In this document: piece after piece, positions 36,301-42,381 of the stretch
How the letters are laid out: every line of letters begins with the position of its first letter
Numbering within the stretch: the first letter of the stretch is position 1
Assembly (NCBI GenBank): GCA_002420005.1
Contig: DIHE01000157.1
Coordinates: forward strand, 1-64,000
DNA: 64,000 bases
Origin: Holophagales bacterium UBA5704
Lineage (GTDB): Bacteria > Acidobacteriota > Thermoanaerobaculia > Multivoradales > UBA5704
Reading direction: 5' to 3'
Made by a program: the position numbers and the translations under genes
The notes under the pieces: generated by a model
Told to the model about the DNA's origin: nothing
Database searches by the model: none
The model's input: only the letters and a program-made list of their open reading frames with translations

Positions 36301-38736
36301 GTGACTCCTTTCATGCTTCTGCTGGCGTCCTGGGCGGTCGTGCTGGGGCGCTACGCCGGGCAGGAGGACGTGCTGCTGGGCTCGACCATCGCGGGGCGCA
36401 ATCGCCGGGAGATCGAAGATCTGATCGGCTTCTTCGTGAACACCCTGGTGTTGCGCACGAACCTCGCGGGCTCCCAATCCTTCGCTCATCTGCTGGGGTG
36501 CGTGCGCGAGACGGCCCTGGACGCCTTTGCGCATCAGGACCTCCCTTTCGAGCTTCTGGTCGAGGAGCTCACGGTCGAACGCAATCTCGCACACTCCCCG
36601 CTGATCCAGGCGATGCTGACGTTCCAGAATACACCGGCCGCCGAGCTGCGGCTGGCGGACCTGACGTTCTCCCCGGTGGAGCGGCAGGCCACCACGGCGA
36701 AATTCGACCTCGGTCTCGGGTTCCGCCAGACGGCCGAGGGCTTTGCCGGCTCTCTGGAGTATGCGACCGACCTCTTCGACCCCTCGACGGCCGAGCGCCT
36801 TCTCGGCCACCTGACCCAGGTTTTGACGCACGCCGCCGCGTCTCCCGCATGCCCTCTCTCGGAGCTCCGCTTCCTGAGCGCAGCGGAAGAGCGGTTGCTC
36901 CAGACCGACCTCAACCAGGCCCGGCGGAGCTGGGCGCTTCCCGGCACCGTCCAGGACCTGTTCACGCGGCAGGCGCGCCGGACACCCGACAAGACCGGCG
37001 CCGTGGGTCCCCGGGGGGCGATGACCTACCGCGAGATCGCAGAGCGTTCCTCCGCTCTGGCGCAGCAGATCGGGTGGGCCGGGGCCGGTGCGCCGCTCGA
37101 CCGGCGGATCGGCCTGCTGGCGGATCCCGATCCCGAGGTGTTGGTCGGGATGCTCGGTATTCTGAAGGCGGGCGGCGGATTCGTCCCGATGGACACCCGC
37201 CATCCGGACGAGCGCCTGGCCTGGACTCTGCAAGACTGCGGGTGTGAGGTGCTGGTCACCCAGCGCCGGCACGTGGCGCGGGTGGCGGCGCTCGCCCCCG
37301 GTTTGCGCCGCGTGGTCTGCCTGGAAGACGCACTCCCCTCCGCCACGGAGACCGCTCTCCGGAGCGAGCCGCTCTCCCTCGCGTATGCCGTGTATACCTC
37401 GGGCTCGGCCGGCCGGCCCAAGGGAGTGCAGATTGCGCACGAGAGCCTCGTGCCGATGCTCCACTGGGGCTGCAGCCATCTGGGCCTCGGCGAGCACACC
37501 CGGGTCCTCCAGAGCCTCGCCTTCTGCTTCGACTTCGGCATCTTCGAGATCCTCACGACCGTGGTCGCGGGAGGCACACTTCTCTTCCCCGGCGAGGCCG
37601 CGGGTGATCCGGAGGCCTTCGCGCAGGAGATCGCCCGGCACGGCGTCAACACCCTGCACACGACGCCGGCTTTTGCGCGTGAGCTCGCGAGGGCTGCCGA
37701 GGCGGGCCGGGCTCTGGAGAGTCTCGAGATCCTCCATCTCGGGGGTGAGGCGCTGCCGCGGGAGACCGCGGCGCGCCTTCGCGAAGCCGCGCCGCGCGCG
37801 GCTCTCTACAACGGCTATGGCCCGACCGAGGCGACGATCAACAGCTCGATCTACCGGATCGACGGCGGCGACGGCGAAGAGACGGCCTGGCCGGTGGTCC
37901 CGATCGGCCGGCGGTCGGCGGACAATGCGCTGTACGTCCTCGACCCCACGGGCCGGCTTGCGCCGCTCGGCGCGCGCGGGGAGCTCTGCGTCGGGGGGAT
38001 CGGAGTGGCACGGGGCTACCTCGGACGACCCGGCTTGACCGCCGAGCGTTTCGTCCCGGACCCGTTCGGCACCGCACCCGGCGGGCGGCTCTACCGTACC
38101 GGCGACCTGGTTCGGTATCTGCCCGAGGGCGGCCGGCCCGGCAGGGATCTCGAATTCCTCGGCCGGATCGATCAGCAGGTCAAGCTGCGTGGCTTCCGGA
38201 TCGAGCTGGGGGAGATCGAGTCCGCGCTGCAGAGCCATCCCGCGGTGAGCGCCTGCGTGGCTCTGCTGCGGACGGATGCCCCCGGAGATCCACGCCTCGT
38301 CGCCTACGTCGTCCTCGATCCGCCGGACGATCCGGAAGATCCGCGGCCGGCTCTCGCGGCCTGGCTGCGCGGAAAGCTGCCCGAGTACATGGTGCCCGCG
38401 CTCGTTCTCCTCGATGCGTTGCCGCTCACCACCAACGGCAAGGTGGACCGCCGGGCGCTGCCGGCACCGGAGCGCCGCGCGGAGGAGTCGGCCTACGTGG
38501 CACCCGGCGATCCGCTCGAAGAAAAGCTGGCCGGGATCTATCAAGAGGTGCTCCAGCTCAACCGCGTGGGCATCCATGACAACTTCTTCTCCCTGGGCGG
38601 ACATTCGTTGCTCGCCACCCAGGTGGTCACGCGAGTCCGGGAGACCTTGGGTCTCCAACTCCACCTGCGGCGTATCTTCGAGGCGCCGACCGTCCATCAG
38701 CTCGCCAGGGGCTTGCGCGGCGGGCATCCCGCCTAA
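26005..38736 (+). CDS. Four-module NRPS: interface-A(Asp)-PCP-C-A-PCP-C-A-PCP-C-A-PCP, no release domain
   Basis: 4243 aa; AGGAG at 25993 sets the ATG at 26005. The interface domain (PALCAD, residues 139-144) is followed by A1 (STFAADLG; code DLTKVGHVGK, Asp) and PCP1 serine ~1013. C2 (HHSVADGWS, ~1204) leads to A2, code DITQLGLVW, identical to the first A domain of the previous four-module protein, and PCP2 serine ~2068. C3 (HHVVTDGWS, ~2260) leads to A3, code DAYFLGATF, aliphatic-looking, and PCP3 ~3128. C4 (HHIVSDGWS, ~3321) leads to A4 (A3 motif YTSGSAG), code DFFHHGGIN, which I do not recognise, and PCP4 serine ~4201. The protein stops ~42 residues after that serine. There is no thioesterase, reductase or terminal C domain, so release must be done in trans or by proteins outside the window. 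Confidence 0.97.
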   Translation: MDAAITGFALSPQQKHLWLLAQEGEAAFRSRCTVFLRGDLEPETLKAALADLAQRHEVLRTVFHRPPGLSLPLQVVGEPGWDLREDSFVDLPPEERAERLGRLRARLAAEPMDLARGPLWRAALVALAPREHALLLEVPALCADRRGLIALVREIARSWTALAAGGASAGEPAQYIDLSEWQNELLSAADTRPGREHWRRRGTTAPPPPELPLRAASRADGANAAPFQPRSVAVALPPAAWGELRALAGREQTDLRSLLLAAWALLLARLTGRAEQEVGLLADGRNFSELVEAVGLFARCLPLSFTVAPHRPFTSLLRDVAGEVGEAVQRQQFFSWEDWEGGSRTATGVPCPEVAFELAELPEPVAAPGVTLSLGHAESTSERFGLKLLCSAGDEATTAEIGFDAARFQEEDVRRLAEGLSALLAGVLASPEGAVGDFEILGPGERARRLVELNRPEPPLPAAPDLCGLFDRQAEARPEALAVVAGAQSLTWRELADQANRLAHHLRRLGVGPEVCVALCLDRSVEMIVSLLAVLKAGGAYVPLDPGLPQERLELMLADAGARVLVVHGPTSLLLPAVPAIRLDLGAAGAALAAESPVAPPPAADADNLAYVIYTSGSTGRPKGVAISRGQLASYTQAVAHRLDLPAGAGYALISTFAADLGNTVLFPALAGGGCLHVLTQEHASDTAALADYAGRHAIDCLKIVPSHLRALLDGPRPERVLPRRCLVLGGEATDWAFLARVQELAPGCRVLNHYGPTETTVGALTCAVPHGWRDPDAATLPLGRPLPNSRVYVVDARLQAVPGWVPGEVLIGGEGVARGYVGHPALTAERFVPDPFAASPGRRVYRSGDLARHLPSGLLEFLGRSDDQVKIRGFRVEPGEVAALLRGHPAVREAVVLAREDGGEGRRLVAYVVPARGGQIAPDELRSWLRQRLPEHMVPAALVVLKALPLTSNGKLDRRALPAPEPPPTSPAAGGAPPDPAEEILLGIWSDLLGTARRIGRRDSFFELGGHSLLAMQLISRVRDAFHVEIPLPVLFSTPTVAGLAERIAAAGRPGRAVAPPIERVPRGGDLPLSFAQQRLWFLDRLEPGSPFYNITRALRLHGHLDVRSLGRALGEIVRRHEALRTTFPSSGGFPAQVIAAAGDASLSLVDLGGLGTAGREAVALDLATLWARSPFDLARGPLLRLGLLRLGEQEHLLLAAVHHSVADGWSMGVLVREIGALYAAFVQGEPSPLPELPVQYADFAAWQRSWLQGEVLEEQIAFWRGRLAGAPRVLELPADRPRPPVQTFRGAVQPLVLPPALAQAARGLGRRESATLFMTLLAAWAVLLGRHAGQEDLLVGTPIAGRNRREIEDLVGFFVNTLVLRIELSAGDSGTAPAFLEVLGRVRAGALTAFAHQDLPFERLVEELAPERDLSRSPLFQVLFSLQNAPAGELRLPGLTLAPVETGAAVAKFDLSLYLVETGAEITGGLEHNRDLFDAGTVERLGARFAALLAAAVADPGCPVGDLPLLSPAEVEQLVTGWNDTAEPFPADLCVHERIAAQAARTPEAVALSFGGEPLFYQELVERAGRLARRLVRLGVGPDVPVGLCADRSPALLVGVLGILQAGGAYVPLDPTHPRERLGAILADSGLRVLVTENALLGTLPHHGVPLVLLDGETAGDGRVPLPRVHPENLAYVLFTSGSTGRSKGVAVSHRGVMNFLTTLAARAGFSAGDVVVALTTLSFDIAVTELLLPLTIGARIELVRRETAGDARLLAAALESAGATVLQATPATWTLLVDGGWQGRPGLKALCGGEALPRALADRLLLRAAELWNLYGPTETTVWSTLHRITADERRVPIGHPLGNTTVHLLGRWGELVPVGVVGELWIGGAGLARGYHGRPDLTAERFLPDPFAAPGARLYRTGDLARRLPDGALDYLGRADFQVKVRGHRIELGEIEAALRRHPDVRDAVAVVRQDAPDEKRLAAYVVPAQGKGIGAAALADFLRGILPASMIPAAFSFLPALPLTPSGKVDRRALPAPDRRAAAAGAVEPRDPLEELLAGVWAEVLRLDRVGVHDDFFLLGGHSLLATQVISRLHQALGMEVPLRWLFEAPTVAGLARKILAGRAEGAATPAPPLVPVPRGGDLPLSFAQQRLWLIDRLDPGSPAYNMPLALRLTGEVTPARLGCIFAAIVRRHEVLRTTFVVRAGAPVQVIAPAEDRTPPVPVVDLSYLPDAAGTAAALARDEARRPFDLRHGPLLRLGLLRLGTDDHVLLLTLHHVVTDGWSQGVLLREIAELHTAFTEGRPPALPELPVQYADFAVWQRSWLQGAVLAEQLGHWRRRLAGAPRQLELPTDRPRPPLKTRRGAKRPVALPPDLAAGIRELGRREGVTPFMVLLAAWALLLGRHAGQEDVVVGTPIAGRNRRELEDLIGFFVNTLALRIRLDGSGSPPAFRELLGRVRESALDAFAHQDVPFERLVEELAPERDLAPSPLFQVLFVLQNLPVAAPAVPGLSLVPLPIDNGTAKLDLTLSLSEGAAGFAGSLEHDLDLFDDATVERLPARFAVLLTGAVAAPGRALPDLPLLLPAELEQVVHTWNATTREYPRDSSLPELFARVAQELPDGPAVIGSGEVWSYRRLAAASDRLARRLRALGVGPETPVGLAIERSPALVLGTLAIVKAGGAYVPLDAGHPDERLAFLLADTGARIVLVHGATRDRMAALGACCVDLEDAPDESAAPPPPPHLPADSLAYVLYTSGSTGRPKGVAVPHRAVVRLVRQTDHLRLGPGDRVAHLSNTSFDAATYEIWGALLNGAAVAVIPRDTVLSSSAGLAAALAEQRVTSMFLTSALFTRMAAEVPDAFHHLHEVLVGGEAVSPAAARRVLAGRPPRRLLNAYGPTESTTFAAWYPIREVPADAVSVPIGFPLANTTLYVLDRRWSPVPPGSVGELAIGGDGLARGYLGRPELSAERFVPHPWGDGERLYRTGDLVRRRPDGALEILGRLDHQIKIRGFRIEPGEIETVLASHPAIRECVVVACEGPPGSHFLAAYVVGSAEPPEATGLRTFLSERLPGYMVPSAFVVLEALPFSPNGKVDRRALPDPQGHGSPEHAFVAPSDPVEVKLAAIWSEVLRRDRIGAEDDFFALGGHSLLATQVVTRVEEVLGVEIPLRDVFEAPTLRRLARRLREQHGGETATPPLLPATDPPRSAPLSFAQQRLWFLNQLEPGNPAYNVPLAVRLTGGLSVEALERTFAEVVRRHEALRTSFPVEAGQPVQRIAASGDLRLELQPVDLSDAPEEAREEWVHKLVQEEAGHPFDLENGALLRCGLLRLGEREHLLLVTFHHIVSDGWSMGVLLRELGALYPAFLRGEPSPLPELRSQYADFARWQRSRLQGEVLEQLLSHWKDALAGAPTLLELPTDRPRPAVQSYRGALAGLTLAPGLPAALRELCRKAGVTPFMLLLASWAVVLGRYAGQEDVLLGSTIAGRNRREIEDLIGFFVNTLVLRTNLAGSQSFAHLLGCVRETALDAFAHQDLPFELLVEELTVERNLAHSPLIQAMLTFQNTPAAELRLADLTFSPVERQATTAKFDLGLGFRQTAEGFAGSLEYATDLFDPSTAERLLGHLTQVLTHAAASPACPLSELRFLSAAEERLLQTDLNQARRSWALPGTVQDLFTRQARRTPDKTGAVGPRGAMTYREIAERSSALAQQIGWAGAGAPLDRRIGLLADPDPEVLVGMLGILKAGGGFVPMDTRHPDERLAWTLQDCGCEVLVTQRRHVARVAALAPGLRRVVCLEDALPSATETALRSEPLSLAYAVYTSGSAGRPKGVQIAHESLVPMLHWGCSHLGLGEHTRVLQSLAFCFDFGIFEILTTVVAGGTLLFPGEAAGDPEAFAQEIARHGVNTLHTTPAFARELARAAEAGRALESLEILHLGGEALPRETAARLREAAPRAALYNGYGPTEATINSSIYRIDGGDGEETAWPVVPIGRRSADNALYVLDPTGRLAPLGARGELCVGGIGVARGYLGRPGLTAERFVPDPFGTAPGGRLYRTGDLVRYLPEGGRPGRDLEFLGRIDQQVKLRGFRIELGEIESALQSHPAVSACVALLRTDAPGDPRLVAYVVLDPPDDPEDPRPALAAWLRGKLPEYMVPALVLLDALPLTTNGKVDRRALPAPERRAEESAYVAPGDPLEEKLAGIYQEVLQLNRVGIHDNFFSLGGHSLLATQVVTRVRETLGLQLHLRRIFEAPTVHQLARGLRGGHPA

Positions 38737-38773
38737 GGTTTATCGGTTCAATTTGAAGAAAGGGGGCTCAACC

Positions 38774-40693
38774 ATGTACCGTGTCGCACTCGTCAACATG
38801 CCGTTCGCCAACGCCGACATGCCATCGCTCGCCCTGACCCAGCTCAAAGCCGTCTTGCAGAGCGAGCTGGGCGATCAGGTGGAGTGTCAGGTGCTCTATC
38901 CCAACCTCGATTTCGTCGGCCATCTCGGTCCCCGCCTCTACGAGATCATCTCCAACACCACCCTGGCCAACACCGCGGGGCTGGGGGACTGGTTCTTCAG
39001 CCAGGAGGCGTTTCCCGAGAAACCCGACGATTCGGACGCCTACCTGGTCCGCCACTTCTCCGAGCACCGGTCGCAGCTCGATGCCTTCCGTGGCGAGCTG
39101 AAAGAAAAACGCCGGCAGGCGGGAGCCCTCCTCGACGATCTCATCGAGCGCTACCGGCTGGACAGCTACTCGCTGATCGGCTTCACCACCATGTTCTCGC
39201 AGAACATGGCGTGCATCGCCATGGCCAGGAAGCTCAAGGCCCTGCGCCCCGAGATCACCATCCTGATGGGCGGGGCCAACTGCGAGTCCCCGATGGGAGA
39301 CGTGCTCGCCAGGAACGTGGCCGAGATCGATTACGTTTTTTCCGGGCCCAGCCTGGTCGCCTTTCCACGGCTCGTCCGCCATCTCCTGCAGGGAGAAATC
39401 GAGGAGTGCGACAAGATCAAGGGTGTCCTCACCAGCCGGAAGCTGGCGGCACAGGAGGCCGGCCACGACCGCGAGATCGGCGAAGAGCTGGACATCGCGT
39501 TCGACGTACCGCTCGATTATGACGACTACTTCGCGGCGTTCGATGCGAAGGTGCCGAAGGATGCGGGCTTCGAGCCGAAGGTGATGTTCGAAACCTCGCG
39601 CGGCTGCTGGTGGGGCGAGCGGGCCCACTGCACCTTCTGCGGCCTGAACGGCGTCACCATGTCTTACCGCGCCTTGCCGGCGGACAAGGCCCTGAACCTC
39701 CTGCACGGGCTGTTCGAGCGGTACGGCGCCCGGGCCCCGGAGTTCAAGTCGGTCGACAACATCCTGCCGCGGGAATACCTCACCGACGTCCTGCCGTATC
39801 TGGAGACACCGGAAGAAAACTTCCTGTTCTATGAGATCAAGGCCGATCTCAAGGAACGCGAGGTGGCGGTGCTGGCGCAGGCCCGGGTGACGCGGATCCA
39901 GCCCGGCATCGAGTCGCTGGCGACCAGCTCCTTGAAACTGATGCGCAAGGGGACGACGTCGTTCCAGAACCTCAAGTTCCTCAAGCACTGCCAGCGGTAC
40001 GGCATCTATTCGCTGTGGAACCTCCTGGTCGGCTTCCCCAACGAGCCCGAATCGGTCTACGCGAAGTATTACGAGGATCTGCCGCTGCTCATCCATCTCG
40101 AGCCGCCGAGCGGCGCCCATCCGATCCGCTTCGACCGCTTCAGCCCCTATTTCGTGCGGGCCCAGGAGTACGGCCTCAAGCTGAAGCCGTTCAAGTGGTA
40201 CGAGATGCTCTATCCCTTCCCGGCGGAAGAGCTCCACGACCTCGCCTACTACTTCGCGGACGAGGATTACAAGGCGACGCATGTCGCGAGCACCGCGCGC
40301 TGGCTCGGCAAGCTGCGCGAGCGCATCGCCCACTGGCAGGTTCGCTACTACCAGCGCGACCGGCGGCTCAAGCCGGAGCTGACCACCAAGGAGCGCCGCG
40401 GAGCCATGGTGGTCTACGACTCCCGCTCCGGCTCTGCCGTCGAGCACTCCCTCTCTCCGACCGTCTGGAAGATCCTCGATCTCCTGGAGGAGCCGCTCAA
40501 GATTCCGCGGCTGGTCGAGAAGCTCGCCGGCATCCCGGAGCAGGAGGTGACCGCGGGGGTCGCCTTCCTCAAGCAGCGCGGCCTCCTCTTCGAGGAGGAC
40601 GGCGCCTACATGAGCCTGGTGCTGCGGCCCGAGAGACCGACCTTGCTCCGCGCACAACCGGCCGCAGCCGCGACCGAGGCGATCGCCTCGTGA
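38774..40693 (+). CDS. B12-binding radical SAM protein of the RiPP-maturation methyltransferase type
   Basis: 639 aa. AGGGGG at 38761 precedes ATG 38774, 37 nt after the last NRPS stop. The N-terminal ~200 residues look like a cobalamin-binding domain. The 4Fe-4S motif is CX7CX2C (C278, C286, C289) in the context CWWGERAHCTFCGLNG, the hallmark of the ribosomal-peptide maturation radical SAM protein 1 family. Family members are thought or shown to methylate unactivated sp3 carbons. Residues ~555-620 form a small C-terminal winged-helix-like region ending in GLLFEEDG. The gene is the last of the operon and is followed by a hairpin. No precursor-peptide gene is visible next to it, so I infer that it C-methylates the NRPS product or a carrier-bound building block. 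A role on an unlinked peptide cannot be excluded. Confidence 0.92.
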   Translation: MYRVALVNMPFANADMPSLALTQLKAVLQSELGDQVECQVLYPNLDFVGHLGPRLYEIISNTTLANTAGLGDWFFSQEAFPEKPDDSDAYLVRHFSEHRSQLDAFRGELKEKRRQAGALLDDLIERYRLDSYSLIGFTTMFSQNMACIAMARKLKALRPEITILMGGANCESPMGDVLARNVAEIDYVFSGPSLVAFPRLVRHLLQGEIEECDKIKGVLTSRKLAAQEAGHDREIGEELDIAFDVPLDYDDYFAAFDAKVPKDAGFEPKVMFETSRGCWWGERAHCTFCGLNGVTMSYRALPADKALNLLHGLFERYGARAPEFKSVDNILPREYLTDVLPYLETPEENFLFYEIKADLKEREVAVLAQARVTRIQPGIESLATSSLKLMRKGTTSFQNLKFLKHCQRYGIYSLWNLLVGFPNEPESVYAKYYEDLPLLIHLEPPSGAHPIRFDRFSPYFVRAQEYGLKLKPFKWYEMLYPFPAEELHDLAYYFADEDYKATHVASTARWLGKLRERIAHWQVRYYQRDRRLKPELTTKERRGAMVVYDSRSGSAVEHSLSPTVWKILDLLEEPLKIPRLVEKLAGIPEQEVTAGVAFLKQRGLLFEEDGAYMSLVLRPERPTLLRAQPAAAATEAIAS

Positions 40694-40703
40694 GTCTTTG
40701 AAA

Positions 40704-40739
40704 GATCGGGGGCGGCGAAACCCACCGCCGCACCCGATC
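40704..40739 (+). terminator. Hairpin just after the biosynthetic operon
   Basis: Two 14-nt arms (40704-40717 and 40726-40739) pair with one mismatch around an 8-nt loop, starting 11 nt after the radical-SAM stop codon. There is no clear T-tract, as is common at high GC. A factor-independent terminator or a 3'-end stabilising stem is likely. Confidence 0.6.
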
Positions 40740-40771
40740 CCGAGCCGCTCTGTCGCTCGATTGCTCTCTCC

Positions 40772-40794
40772 GGGGACGTGCCCCCCACGTCCCC
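40772..40794. repeat. Perfect 8-bp palindromic stem-loop
   Basis: GGGGACGT and ACGTCCCC surround a 7-nt C-rich loop. It lies in the 214-nt non-coding gap between convergent genes and may act as a terminator for either strand or be a dispersed palindromic element. No gene is seen in 40694-40907. Confidence 0.55.
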
Positions 40795-40907
40795 GCCTCG
40801 TCTCCCCCCGGGAACCGTGTCAAACCCGGCCACAGGCCGATGCAATGAACAGCCTTCCCAGGCTGCTCACGAGCCGGCTGCCTCGTGGGAACCGAGGGAA
40901 GCGGTGC

Positions 40908-41342
40908 TCACCGGAGCCTGTACTCGCGCATCTCAGCGTAGAGCGGGGTCAACGTGTCGATTTCGCACGAACGGTCGGTGAACCTGTAGGTCGTCGCGAA
41001 GTCCTCATAGCTGCGGGCCCGCCAGAGCCTCCCGGCGGGATCGACCACCAGAGAGTGCCCGACGCCCCCGCGGAAGATCGCCGAGCCGTCGGTGCCGGTG
41101 TACCCCCGGCACGTCCAAGGCCGTTCCTCGGGATGCGCGGCCATGAAAGCCTCGATCTCGCCGACGAGCTGCGCGAAGAGCTGCGCCCGTTCCGCCGCAG
41201 GTGCACGGAGAGTGCGCTCGATGGCCCGGCTGAGCATGGGCTCTGCCGGTGAAGAGAGGACCCCTGATTGGAGCGGCTCGGCCATGACCCAACCATCATG
41301 CTGGCAGCCGACCTGAAACCCCAGGGGCTCCAGGAACCGCAA
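40908..41342 (-). CDS. Hypothetical protein, ~144 aa
   Basis: I do not recognise this protein. Its composition looks real: an acidic, helix-forming N-terminal half, then a compact C-terminal half with GYTGTDGSAIFRGG and a DPAGRLWRARSYEDF segment ending in a predicted strand. No signal peptide or membrane span is visible. The 144-residue version starts with TTG at 41342. An in-frame ATG at 41285 (125 aa) is a credible alternative, and neither has a good ribosome binding site. It converges on the biosynthetic operon and lies 59 nt beyond the ornithine carbamoyltransferase stop on the same strand, so it may be the last gene of that unit. Confidence 0.6.
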   Translation of the reverse strand: MRFLEPLGFQVGCQHDGWVMAEPLQSGVLSSPAEPMLSRAIERTLRAPAAERAQLFAQLVGEIEAFMAAHPEERPWTCRGYTGTDGSAIFRGGVGHSLVVDPAGRLWRARSYEDFATTYRFTDRSCEIDTLTPLYAEMREYRLR

Positions 41343-41353
41343 GAAACCACCGT

Positions 41354-41389
41354 GCCCTTGCCGTTCCTGAAGCCCTTGCCGTCCTGGGT
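41354..41389. repeat. Two-copy 18-bp direct repeat
   Basis: GCCCTTGCCGT occurs at 41354 and 41372 in the short gap between the ornithine carbamoyltransferase stop and the hypothetical gene. Function is unknown and it may be incidental. Confidence 0.4.
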
Positions 41390-41401
41390 CTTCCTGCTTT
41401 C

Positions 41402-42340
41402 CTAGATCTCCACCCCGCCCATCAGCCAGAGCAGGATCGCCTTCTGGATGTGCAGGCGGTTCTCCGCCTCGTCATAGATGCGGCTCTGCGGGCCGTCCGC
41501 GACTTCGGCGGTGACCTCTTCGCCGCGGTGGGCGGGGAGGCAGTGGAGGAAGACGGCCTCGGGCCGGGCGTGGGCCATCAGGGCGCTGTCGACCGTCCAG
41601 CCCTGGAAGGCGCGCAGGCGCTCCTGGGCTTCCTGCTCCTGACCCATGGAGGCCCAGACGTCGGTGTAGACGGCGGAGGCCCCGGCGACGGCTTCGCGCG
41701 GATCGTTGGTGACGATCACCTGGGTGCCGGCGGCGGCGGCGTCCTGGCGGGCCAGCTCGAGATACTTGCCCTGGACCTCATAGCCCTTGGGCGAGGCGAT
41801 CGCCACGTCCATCCCCACCTTGGAGGCGCCGAACATCAGCGAGTGGGCCATGTTGTTGCCGTCCCCCACATAGGTGAGCTTGCGGCCGCGCAGCTTGTCG
41901 AGCCCGCCGAAGACCTCGGTCAGGGTGAAGTAGTCGCACAGGCTCTGGCACGGGTGCAGCTCGTCGGTCAGGCCGTTGATCACCGGGATGGAGCCGTACT
42001 TGGCGAGGTCGGTCACGGTCTGGTGGGCGAAGGTGCGGGCCATGATGCCGTCCAGGTAGCGCGACAGGACTTTCGCGGTGTCGGAGATCGGCTCGCCGCG
42101 GCCGAGCTGGATGTCGCGGCTGGAGAGGAAGAGGGCGTGGCCGCCCATCTGGGCCATGCCCACCTCGAAGCTCACCCGGGTGCGGGTGGAGGACTTCTCG
42201 AAGATCATCCCCAGAGTCTTCCTGTGCAGATGGTTGTGGAACTTGGCGGGCTCGGCCTTCACCTCGGCGGAGAGCCGGAAGAGGCCGGCGACTTCCGCCG
42301 CGGTCAAGTCGTGGATCGAGATCAGGTGACGCAGGGCCAT
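41402..42340 (-). CDS. argF: Ornithine carbamoyltransferase
   Basis: 312 aa, cytosolic. It interconverts ornithine plus carbamoyl phosphate with citrulline plus phosphate. Visible signatures are the carbamoyl-phosphate loop SSTRTR (residues 50-55), HPCQ in the middle, and HCLPAHRGEEV near the C-terminus that contributes the ornithine-side Cys. Length is normal. The gene starts 41 nt downstream of the arginine deiminase gene on the same strand, so the pair is probably cotranscribed. That context makes a catabolic (arcB-like) direction as likely as an anabolic one. Carbamate kinase and the Arg/Orn antiporter are not in the window. Confidence 0.95.
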   Translation of the reverse strand: MALRHLISIHDLTAAEVAGLFRLSAEVKAEPAKFHNHLHRKTLGMIFEKSSTRTRVSFEVGMAQMGGHALFLSSRDIQLGRGEPISDTAKVLSRYLDGIMARTFAHQTVTDLAKYGSIPVINGLTDELHPCQSLCDYFTLTEVFGGLDKLRGRKLTYVGDGNNMAHSLMFGASKVGMDVAIASPKGYEVQGKYLELARQDAAAAGTQVIVTNDPREAVAGASAVYTDVWASMGQEQEAQERLRAFQGWTVDSALMAHARPEAVFLHCLPAHRGEEVTAEVADGPQSRIYDEAENRLHIQKAILLWLMGGVEI

Positions 42341-42381
42341 CGGGTCTCCTCAGAACCGGAAAGATCCGGTGGAATCGGTGT

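Noticed and set aside
38737..38773. Possible precursor peptide between the last NRPS and the radical-SAM gene
   Set aside because: Only 37 nt, holding just a ribosome binding site; no room for a peptide gene.
40698..41252. Plus-strand frame after the radical-SAM gene, considered as a RiPP precursor or extra operon gene
   Set aside because: Starts inside the terminator-like hairpin, Arg/Pro-rich, no leader/core pattern, and overlaps the better-supported minus-strand hypothetical gene.
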